Made by a program: the position numbers and the translations under genes. 26,138 nt of DNA from Chara braunii. Its lineage: Eukaryota; Streptophyta; Charophyceae; Charales; Characeae. Of this stretch, positions 1 to 7,920 are shown one piece after another. Position 1 is the first letter of the stretch. Every line of letters starts with the position of its first letter. The notes beneath the pieces are model-generated. The model had not been told where the DNA came from. It saw nothing but the letters and a program-made list of their open reading frames with translations, and searched no databases. The stretch covers positions 893,042 through 919,179 of the forward strand of contig BFEA01000508.1 of NCBI GenBank assembly GCA_003427395.1, in the 5' to 3' direction.

Positions 1-200
1 TCTCCTTTTCGGGTCTCTCAAGTTAACCCCCCCATTTCTATTTATTTCGCGCTGCGCATCCACAACTTCAAGCCTTCCCGATAAACATCAACGTTGACTA
101 CTGCGGGTCAGCCTGACACAAACGACCGTCATTTGCAACATCATTTTCACGCACTTGTCAACTCCCAGATCCGGGGGAAGGTTAAAACAAAAAAAATCTT

Positions 201-292
201 CAACATGGACATGTTGGAATCATGTTGAACACATGTTGATCAACAGTTGAAAACATATAAGCCCGCATGTTGACAAACGGTTGAAAACATGC
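201..292. repeat. Cluster of CATGTTG / CAACATG and GTTGAAAACAT motifs
   Basis: Within about 90 bases CATGTTG occurs at 210, 221, 232 and 266, with its complement CAACATG at 201. The longer forms CAGTTGAAAACAT (244) and CGGTTGAAAACAT (278) follow. The first CATGTTG copies are 11 bases apart, close to one helical turn. The motifs alternate in orientation, so the stretch can fold on itself. Function unknown. Confidence 0.6.
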
Positions 293-420
293 AAACGGCC
301 CGTCAAAACGATTGGGCCAACCATTTCATCCTCTTCATATGCTGGTCCCAACTTGTGTCGAAGTTGAAACCATGATGAAAATTTGCCACAATTTTTCTGT
401 TGTCAGGATGCATGCTGCTG

Positions 421-487
421 CCAGGGTTTGAACCTGGGCAGTTGCCAGTCATACACGTGCAAAGCCAAAGGCTTAACACACTAGCCA
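421..487 (-). other. tRNA-like Pol III promoter (SINE head candidate)
   Basis: On the minus strand an A-box-like TGGCTAGTGTG (487 to 477) is followed about 52 bases later by a B-box-like GGTTCAAACCC (434 to 424). The B box lies in a perfect T-arm: stem CCAGG/CCTGG, seven-base loop TTCAAAC (437 to 421). No acceptor stem pairs around this, so it is not a functional tRNA gene. The spacing and T-arm suggest a tRNA-derived SINE or a decayed tRNA. No poly(A) tail is visible, and the ends of the element cannot be placed. Confidence 0.5.
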
Positions 488-584
488 AATTATATACACG
501 TTTTGGTAGTGTGCCACGTTGGTGTTGAAGAGTGGCATACCATGTATCGGGGTTGTTGTTGCCTGCACACGTGGCCATCTGCAG

Positions 585-596
585 TGCCACGTGGCA
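585..596. promoter_or_regulatory. Perfect palindromic G-box (CACGTG core)
   Basis: TGCCACGTGGCA is a 12-base perfect palindrome containing CCACGTGG, the classic plant bZIP/bHLH G-box. A second CACGTG-containing site (ACACGTGGCC) lies about 20 bases upstream. No gene start is recognised nearby, so the site may be fortuitous or inside a repeat. Confidence 0.3.
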
Positions 597-611
597 ACTT
601 GCTGATGGTCT

Positions 612-846
612 TGAAGACCCCCCTAGCTAGGGGGCTGCAGTACAGTGAAATCTGGATGGCTGATCAAGACCTCAACATACCCAGATGATGATGATTTTTT
701 TTTCCTACTGCTGTAGCAGCAATTTGGCACCAGTAAAACCCCCCTCTGTTTGGGGGGCTAGACCACTGTGCAATCACGGTGGCTGATCAAGATCTCAGTC
801 AACCCTATACTATTTTTATTATTATTTTTTTGTTGCAGCAGCAGAA
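612..846 (+). repeat. Diverged 123-bp tandem duplication with C/G hairpin
   Basis: Two copies (about 612-734 and 735-846) share the same order of parts. Each has a hairpin of about six C and six G (618-635 and 739-757), then GGCTGATCAAGA followed by CTCA (658 and 781), a T-rich stretch, and a TGCTG/CAGCAG block. The GGCTGATCAAGA blocks are 123 bases apart. It looks like two old copies of a short retroposon unit. Confidence 0.55.
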
Positions 847-936
847 GACCAGCACCTTGAAGGCCAAGATCATGTGAATCTTGGTGATCTTGTTTGTTCT
901 TGGCCAACCGAGAGCTTGGTATCACCTCTCTTTCAC

Positions 937-1340
937 TAACCCACTTTCCCACTCCCCCTCTCTCTCTCCCCCCTCCACCATCTAATCATTTTTTATAACT
1001 CTACCACTACTCCCTCATCCTACATCACTCTTTTTTTTTTTTTTCCCGACTTCTCTCCTCCCCTTCCCTCTGTTCTCTCATACCCCTACCTCTTCACTTA
1101 CCTTCCACCATCTTTTTTTCCCTCTCCTCCTTACTCAGCCTCTTCCACTAATCTTGTCCATTCCACCTTTCCCATCCCCTTTTCTTCCATTCTCTTCCCC
1201 TCCTCTCCCACTTCCCTCCTCCAACTACAACCCATCATCTTCCTCACCTCCCACTTCAATCTTTTTCTCTTTCTCATCTATTTTTCTCTTGCTTCATCAC
1301 TTTTTCATTCCCCTCCACCCCCCAACTTAAAATTCTTAAG
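937..1340. repeat. Nearly G-free polypyrimidine tract
   Basis: From 961 to 1320 only five G occur in 360 bases on the plus strand; the rest is C, T and scattered A, with T and CT runs. It fills the space between the 123-bp repeats and the DNA transposon. Such asymmetry can form triplex DNA or arise from a decayed CT microsatellite. No ORF or RNA gene is seen. Confidence 0.6.
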
Positions 1341-1465
1341 TTTTGTTCTTTTGTCTTTCTCTTTGATTTAAATTTCTTTTTTTTCTCATAAAATTCGAAT
1401 TATTTTATTCCCTACTTCTTTTCTCATTTTTTTATTTATATATATATATATATATATACATATAC

Positions 1466-2213
1466 AAGGTTGTTGGCGTTCGGGATGGGTCGAACGCCCG
1501 AACCCGAATCCCCGAACGTTCGACACCCCTTTCAGCCGTTCGGCCAAACGCATTAAAAAAAAAAAAAAAAAAAAAAGAATTCTAAAAAATCTAAAAAACA
1601 TACATGTTATGCATAAGAATAAACTAAACAACGTTTGCCTTAATGTTACATCTAAATTATTTACAAAATTTGAAATAACAATCAAATACTAAAACTCAAT
1701 AATAATAATGAAAATTAGAAAAAAAAAACGAGAATGAAATTATTGAGTGGGTGAGCACCTTTTTGACACCGCCATGTTTGGCGATTTTTCATTTTTTTTT
1801 GGATGTGACAAATGCTATGAAAAATTTATATATGTGTATCTTACATAATAGAGAATCTACAAGTAAAGTTTGAAAAAATAATATATTTTTTTATGCCGCG
1901 AAATAAAGGAAAAACAAAAAGTGAAAAAAAAAAAAAAACAATTTAGTGAGTGGGAAAGTAAGTTTTGACACCACCATCTTTGAGGACTTTTCTTTTTCTT
2001 TGGGATGGACAGAATGACTTCAAAATTAAGAGAGAGATCCCTGAAATCACAAAGAACTCACAAAACAATTTTCAGAAAAACATAATAATATTTAGGTGCC
2101 AAAATATTTTTTTTGCGGGGTCTGAACCCTTCAAGTTCGGGCCCCGTACGAGGACCCGAACGCCCGAACGGGGGTCATCTTAGGGGCCTCCGCACGTTCG
2201 GCCTGACAACCCT
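1466..2213. mobile_element. Non-autonomous DNA transposon, hAT-like, inside (TA)n
   Basis: The element is bounded on both sides by (TA)n runs (1438-1460 and 2214-2229). Its ends are imperfect inverted repeats: left AAGGTTGTTGGCGTTCGG, right (reverse complement) AGGGTTGTCAGGCCGAACG. Both subterminal regions are crowded with CGTTCGGG/CCCGAACG motifs (1476-1545 and 2130-2200). Subterminal motif clusters with an AGGGTTGTCA-like end are typical of plant hAT elements, whose 8-bp target duplication could be TATATATA here. The AT-rich interior holds a diverged direct repeat with a 200-base offset (about 1741-1850 and 1943-2050, each with TTTTGACACC). No transposase is encoded. A TA-targeting element of another superfamily is the alternative. 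Confidence 0.55.
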
Positions 2214-2298
2214 ATATATATATATATATTGAAAAAATATTTTTTTATTTGGCACCTCTATATTTTCTTAGGACATTAAGTTAGTTTTCCTGCTATCG

Positions 2299-2660
2299 GC
2301 GCACATTTTGACCCCTTGGGGATAACGAAGTGTTGTCGATTTTTTTTTCTCTCCTTACTCTCTCTTTCCAACATATTTTGACCCCTCGGGGGTTGCGAAG
2401 CGTTGACAATTTTTTTCCATTTTACTTAGTCATTCTTCTTAACGACAAACTTCGACCCCACGGGGGTAAAAAAATGCTGCCAAAATTTTTAAAAAATTAA
2501 AAACTTAGTTTTCTCTTCACTGTCCTCTACCCCCTCATTTCTCTATTTTTTTTTCTAAAAATTTTAATTTGTGGCAGTTTGAAACTTTGTGTGCTTCTTT
2601 TGGTCTCTCCTTCCTCTTGGCACATTTTTTACCCCATGGGGGGTAGAGAAATCGCCCTTC
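2299..2660 (+). repeat. Four diverged copies of a GACCCC-GGGGT motif
   Basis: The pattern ACATTTTGACCCC, two bases, GGGG, then GAAGTGTTG and a T run appears at about 2301, 2371, 2446 and 2620. The first three are 70-74 bases apart. Each core is a small palindrome (CCCCTTGGGG, CCCCTCGGGG, CCCCACGGGG, CCCCATGGGG) in which the two central bases vary while the arms are kept. T-rich spacers separate them. Possibly an old satellite or the end region of an unrecognised transposon. Confidence 0.6.
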
Positions 2661-3595
2661 CATGGTCGTTATTTTCATTTCTTGATTAGGTTGCCGCTAC
2701 TCTACCTTGACCCTCCGAACTCCGGTTAGGGTTTTTCTTAAGGTTTAGGATTCTTCTGATCCCCTCCTTTCACCGCTCCTCCCGTTGGGCACCCTGGACC
2801 TTAACGAATCCTCTCCCCTCGTCCGGGTCCGTGCTACCATCTCACGCACGACTCGCCGATTCCAGGGCGAGCCGACTCACGACTACCCATTGTCGACGCG
2901 AATACCCTTACACGGGTATCCGCCCAACCGAAAATAAGTTTAGTTTTAAGTTTGAGTATATCGTGTGAAGGCGTGACGGTGTTTGTTGTTTACGTAGATT
3001 GGATGGTTGACTAGAGTAGGGAGTGTGTGGGCATGCAGACTTAAGGTGCGCGTGTTCTCTCTTCTTGTTGATAATTGTAGAGCCGGCGTAGTTGCCAGAC
3101 AAGTTTTTATTTTTTTGATTAAACTAGGATAAAAAAAGATTGTGTTCCTTGATTAGTGCGTTTGCCTGTGACTTGCGCGTATGTGCGGAGGACGACATCG
3201 ACAGCAATGTGATTTTGAAAACGTTTCGGTAGATTTACACGTCACACAGTACCCGCTTGTATAGGCGTCCGCTAGTAAGAGGCTCAGCCTTGGGCCTAGT
3301 AGTATTGGTTACGTTGTAGGACTTCTATTCGGGAGATTCAGGGATCGAGATCAAGAGGTGGCGAAGGAGTATTGGAAAGCGAGAAGAAGCCGAACGGTTG
3401 GGGGCTTGGCGGGGCTATCCCCCTTGGTTTTGTCGTCGACAGTGTTGGAACTGTACTAGAAGGTCCTTTTTCCTCGTTTTGTCGTATTCTATTGATTACG
3501 AGTTTTATATATTTTTATTAAAATGTTTTATTATTATTTTTTTTTTAATGAGTCGGGTGTTCCTTGACTTTTACGTGACGTCGGATTAGGGGCCA
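2661..3595. other. Unassigned region, no gene recognised
   Basis: I see no convincing coding frame, RNA gene or transposon end here. It begins C-rich, contains two telomere-like fragments (GGTTAGGGTTT and GGTTTAGG near 2723-2750), and becomes AT-rich near 3480-3550. Open frames are short with no family signature. Confidence 0.4.
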
Positions 3596-4922
3596 TTACA
3601 GCGGTCGAGGACTTTGAGAGCATGTGTCCTTGGTTGACCTATGGGTTTCAACATATCGAGGTGTTGCCAAAATTTCTCTATCTTGCCCATCTTTGAAACT
3701 CGGGCCAAGGAGAGTCAATATGCATACGAAGAAGTAAGGGTTCGTGGTCGTGGCTTCCCTTGCTTCCCACTTGGAGAATGTCGATAGCTTAGAATGGGAG
3801 GGTGCTAGAGAATATTCCAAGCAGACCCGTGGGTATGTAGCCTGAAGATAGCCAGGGACGCTGCAGGCGCACGGCCCACCACCCGCTGGTTGCAGTAAGA
3901 AGTCGGTGTGTGGGCACGCCGACGAAGTTGGAAAAAGCTCGGGGTTGTTCCTAAGCCGGGGTGCACTGGCAAGGGGGTATGAGGTTGATGCCTGCGACAA
4001 TACCGGTTGGCCTAACGCAATTGGCATGCTCATGGGTGTGATAAGGAGGTCGGAGTTCGGATCAGGTGATAACTTAATCTTAGGGTGATTCCTTAGTGTA
4101 TGGTCCCATTATGGTCCTTCGGGGCATCCGTAAAAATTGGGACAACACAAAGAAGATTGGAGTTGCCACTGCGTGAGTGGCACCTGTACGGGTCAAACGG
4201 GCGGCGCTAGGAGATAACGTAGTGATACTGGCAAATCGTTCGTCGGACATCACAAATCGTTCGTCGGACCCAAGTAGGGCGACTTTTGTTCCAAGCCGAG
4301 CGGCCAGAAGAAGTCTTCGGGTTTGTGCGCGGTCGAACGGGGGGCTGACTACATCGGCTACTGACCGACCAAACGGAAAGGCAACTGGAGTTGTCAACAG
4401 GTCGCAGACGAGCGCTATCGGGTTGCAGGAAGTAGCGACGAACCGAGCAGGAAGGGGCAAAGTGCGGATGCAGCACAGAAAACAGAAGAGTGAACCGGGA
4501 CAGGGGGCTGCGACTGGTGCACGCGGAGCAAGGGAATCGGAGATGGCGCAAAAGGAAGTGAGGCGCAACAAAAGAAGGATAGCGCACGTGATTCTCAATG
4601 AAATCGGACGAAGGAAGAGTCGAGATAGAGGTTTTGAGGGGTGGCGAACGTGATTCTAGTGTTAGATTCGACGATAGATTAGTAGGAAAGGAGGTTAGAC
4701 GAAAAAGGTATGCGCGGAGATGGTGAAAAGTGAAGAAGATGAGCCCGTGAGTAAATATTATCATAACTCGATCGTTTCTCGATTGGTTTTAGGGAGGTAA
4801 GATACTATTCTGTTTTTTTTTTTTATAGGGTGGATATAGTGACAATGTTAGTTCTTGCAATAGGATGTTAGTTTGACAAGGGTTTGTACTATAGGCTGCG
4901 CCTAGAGGAAGACTTGAGTATG
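3596..4922. other. GC-rich region with overlapping long open frames, identity unknown
   Basis: Between 3596 and 4033 a 145-codon frame is open on the minus strand. Between 4080 and 4764 three frames overlap (minus 4080-4598 and 4207-4764, plus 4177-4653). The plus frame encodes an Arg/Lys/Glu-rich hydrophilic peptide ending near 4653; the minus frames are Ser/Pro/Arg-rich. A 17-base segment, CAAATCGTTCGTCGGAC, is tandemly repeated with a 21-base period (4232 and 4253). None of the translations matches a family I know. The area may be a transposon remnant, or may lie 3' of the minus-strand gene that ends at 4923. Confidence 0.3.
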
Positions 4923-5456
4923 TCAATGTATCTTTCCGGAATTCCGATTCTTCATGCAAGATTGAAGAAGCTACGTACGCATGTGTAGAGGGAGAAAGGA
5001 AACAGAGGGGGAGTCGGACTACGTACCTGGTCGGGTACGGGCGGAAGTGCGGAATATGGAGCGATGCATCTATCCGCGTTTTAGTGGAATATTTATTCAA
5101 ATTGTACTTATCATATTGATAGAAGCCGCGTAAGGACAGTCACGGGGTTGGAGACTTACCTGTTGGTCGGTGCGTTGCGGCCGACGTCAACTGGAGGCAT
5201 CGTCGACTCGTAAGCTGTTAATAGTTGTATGGACAACAGTCGAAGCGAGAGCTCTTACCTGATGTGTGGATGGTCGACCATTTGTCCTCCTGTTATCGAA
5301 ACAACACCAATAATTAGATGCATTACGAGAGGTTCATAAGGGCAACGAGAGGGATGAAGAACGAGAAGGAAACACGAAGCTTACCTGCTTAACTAAAGGC
5401 AGTTGGGGTTGATTCGCCACTCTTTGGGTCCTGGTCATAGTCACGACCAAGTGCAT
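4923..5456 (-). CDS. Five-exon small protein gene model, unknown function
   Basis: Predicted exons on the minus strand are 5456-5385, 5289-5259, 5214-5160, 5069-5027 and 4970-4923. Donors are CAG|GTAAGC, CAG|GTAAGA, CAG|GTAAGT and CAG|GTACGT; acceptors are GATAACAG, ATTAACAG, GGATAG and TACGTAG. Introns are short (95, 44, 90 and 56 bases). Joined, the frame stays open for 82 codons and ends in TGA at 4925-4923. The first ATG is at 5456, an in-frame second ATG is at 5438, and an in-frame TAA lies upstream. The product is polar, with segments such as VANQPQLPLVKQ, EDKWSTIHTS and CIAPYSALPPVPDQ; it has no signal peptide, membrane segment or domain I recognise. An (AG)35 tract 150 bases upstream is (CT)n on this strand, as in many plant 5' leaders. 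The first four exons are better supported than the last, whose acceptor is weaker. It could instead be part of a larger gene or a spliced non-coding RNA. Confidence 0.5.
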
Positions 5457-5601
5457 GTAGAAGTAATATGATTAAACCATGACGACAATTAGATACGTAC
5501 AAATGGTGATAGGAAGGAACGAGAGCAGAAGGAGGTTAGTGCATGAGAGGATGTGAACACGCATAAGAACGAGTGCGCACGGAAGTAGAATGTACGTGCG
5601 A

Positions 5602-5604
<3 letters not shown>

Positions 5605-5674
<70 letters not shown>
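5605..5674. repeat. (AG)35 microsatellite, possible divergent promoter element
   Basis: Seventy bases of uninterrupted AG repeats lie between the start of the minus-strand gene model (5456) and the plus-strand gene region beginning after 5675. GA/CT tracts near transcription starts are common in plants and can bind GAGA-type factors. Whether it drives either gene is inference. Confidence 0.8.
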
Positions 5675-5676
<2 letters not shown>

Positions 5677-5857
5677 TGTTGTTCATAAGTAGTACAACGG
5701 GCGAGGGCTGTTCACAGTCAGTGTAGTGGGAGTATGTTGTTCACAGCCAGAAGAGTGGGCGGGTTTGTCTGCAGCCCGATAGGCTTGACAGTGCTGCGTC
5801 TCGGTAGTCCGTCTTACGTCCCGTGATTGCACAACATTCCTTTGGGCCGATTGGTGG

Positions 5858-6040
5858 GTGTGGTATGCCAGGTTAATGCATGACTGTGGAAGGAAAGTGA
5901 TCGGGAGACCAGTCAGATGTGAGGGCACACACCTGTTTATTATGGAAGCCTGCAGGAAAGGAATTCACAGTTGCCTTAATTATTGTTATCACAAATGCGG
6001 ACACTGCACAAATTGTCGTGTTGGTGGACTGCAGTCGTAA
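5858..6040 (+). other. Open frame with a Cys cluster, possible upstream exon
   Basis: This frame reads ACRKGIHSCLNYCYHKCGHC followed by TNC, giving C-x14-C-x2-C-x2-C. That spacing resembles the zinc-binding knuckle after the helicase core in RecQ proteins (C-x16-C-x2-C-x2-C), but no helicase motif lies upstream and the frame is only about 60 codons. It sits between the (AG)35 tract and the spliced block at 6582-6774 and might be an earlier exon of it. A short CR(K/E)GIH match occurs upstream of the second copy (near 24475-24455, minus) but in a different frame from the best gene model there. Low confidence that it is coding. Confidence 0.22.
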
Positions 6041-6258
6041 TTGTGGGACTCAAAGCCTGTGTTGTTGCGGCGCTATGTTGTTGTTGTGTTGTGCATAGTT
6101 CTTGCCTTTGTTGTCGCATACATTGGTTAAGTGTGTTGCACCTCCCGCGGAGTTTGACTACATCTTGCCTGCGTTTCGAATAAAGCACAGGGGGTATGCA
6201 TTAATCGAACACAACTCTTTAAGGTTGTGTAGCAACACTTTTTTTTGTCAGAAGGGAA

Positions 6259-6266
6259 TGACGTCA
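6259..6266. promoter_or_regulatory. TGACGTCA palindrome (bZIP/CRE-type site)
   Basis: A perfect eight-base TGACGTCA occurs about 320 bases upstream of the duplicated exon at 6582-6643. It is the consensus for CREB/ATF and plant TGA-type bZIP factors. One such site is expected by chance about every 65 kb, so it is only suggestive. Confidence 0.25.
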
Positions 6267-6552
6267 TACATTTGAGGAAGTGGAGGGGTTGGAAAGGGGG
6301 TTACTGCCGCGAAGTGGAGGTTCATCAGAGTGTCGTTGTTTCATATGTGGCCGCTGGTTGGTCATCCTGATGCGATTTTTTGGCATCATTGCGGGACCCT
6401 TAGGCGTATCAAGGAAACAAAGCCCTCTCTTGAGAGTTGAGTCAGTCCCTCTCCTGTATCTCGAGAGTCTGAAACCCCTCCTTCTATCCTTCTTACTCTA
6501 AGTTTAATCCTGGTTACGAGGGAAAGGCGGCATGTGGGATTGTGACTCGTAG

Positions 6553-6774
6553 GACCGCAACAAGACTCTGTGGGGAGTCAGCCCATCGATTTCGGGAGCT
6601 CTGCCGGAACTCAGAAAGAGTTATGGAGGCAGCGGATTGAGAGGTAATCATTTGTTTTCCCTCCATAAACCCACTTATAACCTCTATTTGTACATCTTGC
6701 TATGTTTGACTGAGTATACCGCCTACCTCCTTACTTTGACTTTCAATTTGGCTTTCAGGACAAACCAGACTTAA
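6553..6774 (+). CDS. 3' exons of spliced small-protein gene, copy 1 (partial)
   Basis: The block has an internal exon ending at 6643 (GAGAG|GTAATC), an intron of 115 bases, and a last exon from 6759 after the acceptor GGCTTTCAG, with TAA at 6772-6774. The encoded C-terminus contains GSSAGTQKELWRQRIER then TNQT. The exon's 5' border is unclear: the acceptor may be CGTAG at 6552 or GTCAG at 6581; the latter aligns with the acceptor of the second copy. The inverted copy at 24051-24247 has the same exon block (GSSAEVQEELWRQ), the same donor position and a 101-base intron with a matching acceptor. Codon differences include synonymous ones (GAG/GAA for Glu, TTA/CTC for Leu), which argues for coding. 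The first exon of this copy was not found. Family unknown; it may be a host gene pair or an intron-bearing mobile element. Confidence 0.45.
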   Translation, partial: DRNKTLWGVSPSISGALPELRKSYGGSGLRGNHLFSLHKPTYNLYLYILLCLTEYTAYLLTLTFNLAFRTNQT

Positions 6775-6920
6775 TTAAAAGAATGATTGTGTAAGTTGCA
6801 ATTTCAGTTTTGTTGTTTGACTGAAAGCAAATTGTGAAAAGGGATTGCATTTGGGGGAAAGGTGGGAGGAAGGTGGTATTGCATGTGTTTGGCTGGGTTA
6901 ACCAAAGACTGAGAGAGTAT

Positions 6921-7632
6921 CCATAAGATCGGAGGGCCCATTGCTATGTTTATTTTTGTTTGCCTGAATGACCCGACAGGTTCACATACGATTGGGTGGT
7001 CTGGTTGCTTTGACTTGCGAGGGCTGCCTGTGTTTGACTCTTAGGGACCAAGCGTTTTTCCATAAGATTGGATGACTTGGTTGCCTTGTTTTCTTGAGTT
7101 TCTTATGTTTTATTAGTTTCTGAGAGAGAGTTGGGCATGCTCCATAAGATTGAATGACCTTAACTTTCTCTTGTTTTATTCTGAGGGGGAATTAAGACAA
7201 AGGACTGGACAGGTTCCCATAAGATTGGGTGGTCTTGTATGGAGCCACACATATGCTGGAACAAAACGGGATAAACTTGTTTATATTCTTATATTATTTT
7301 ACTTATGAACATGCTAGTCATACATTTTTCCATAAGATTGGATGATCTGAGTATAACTTATCATTAACCGAAGAGAGTATGCGTTAAGAATAAACTTGAA
7401 CTTAGAAGGGGCAGACTGAACCTTGATCTAAGATGATCGGTTCAATCATATGTTACCTTAAAAGACTAAGTGCAGCCAGTTATATATAACTTGAATACTT
7501 AAACAGTTAAGGGCGACTAGGTTGGATAGCCTAGTCATAAGCCTAAAGAAAAAAAAAATTGTAGTGCCCTGTGTTTGTGTATACTCTATGACTAAGACTA
7601 GACATGTTCCCATAAAATTGAGTGGTCTAGCT
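6921..7632 (+). repeat. Degenerate array of CCATAAGATTGGRTGR motifs
   Basis: Seven copies of a roughly 20-25 base motif around CCATAAGATTGG lie at 6921, 6983, 7060, 7142, 7217, 7330 and 7610, with a possible eighth near 8380. Spacing is about 62-82 bases for the first five, then larger. Two subtypes alternate: one reads GACAGGTTCCCATAAGATTG and then GGTGGTCT (6975, 7206, 7600), the other TTTCCATAAGATTGGATGA. In the first subtype flanking GAC/GTC triplets can pair (for example CTAGAC with GTCTAG at 7599-7629). This is an ancient tandem array with the core preserved better than the spacers. Confidence 0.65.
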
Positions 7633-7920
7633 CTAAGCCTTATGTAAGTTGGGTATAGGGGGTAAATTATTAAAAGATTACGAACTATTGTTGATCAAGT
7701 TACCCTTGGGCTGGTGAGAGTACTTACCTTTGTGGTTTGATCTGCATATTGCTGAGTGATATCACTACTTAGTATGAGTTTCAGTTTTATAGGTAGTTGT
7801 TTTAAATGCTCGCCACGTGCTAGAGCTATAGGAGTTAGTTTGAATTTTTGCATTTTCTGAGCTAAGTTTATTTTACTTAGGTAAATTTCTGCATTTTCTG
7901 GGATCTTTCGTTATAATTGG

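Noticed and set aside
421-487. A functional tRNA gene on the minus strand
   Set aside because: The T-arm is perfect, but acceptor, D and anticodon stems do not pair.
2720-2752. Telomere-like GGTTAGGGTTT and GGTTTAGG
   Set aside because: Two isolated fragments are not an array; expected by chance or as decay of other repeats.
3020-3925. TGTGTGGGCATGC and TGTGTGGGCACGC as possible LTR copies
   Set aside because: Similarity is confined to about 13 bases and does not extend; no TG...CA ends, primer site or polypurine tract was found.
5950-6020. RecQ-type zinc-binding domain as a firm call
   Set aside because: Only the Cys spacing is similar; no helicase motifs, wrong first spacing (14 instead of 16), and the supposed homologous position in copy 2 lacks the Cys cluster.
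5976-6188. 70-codon minus frame rich in Gln and Thr
   Set aside because: It is the shadow of a GTT/TGT-rich plus-strand stretch and ends without splice or start support.
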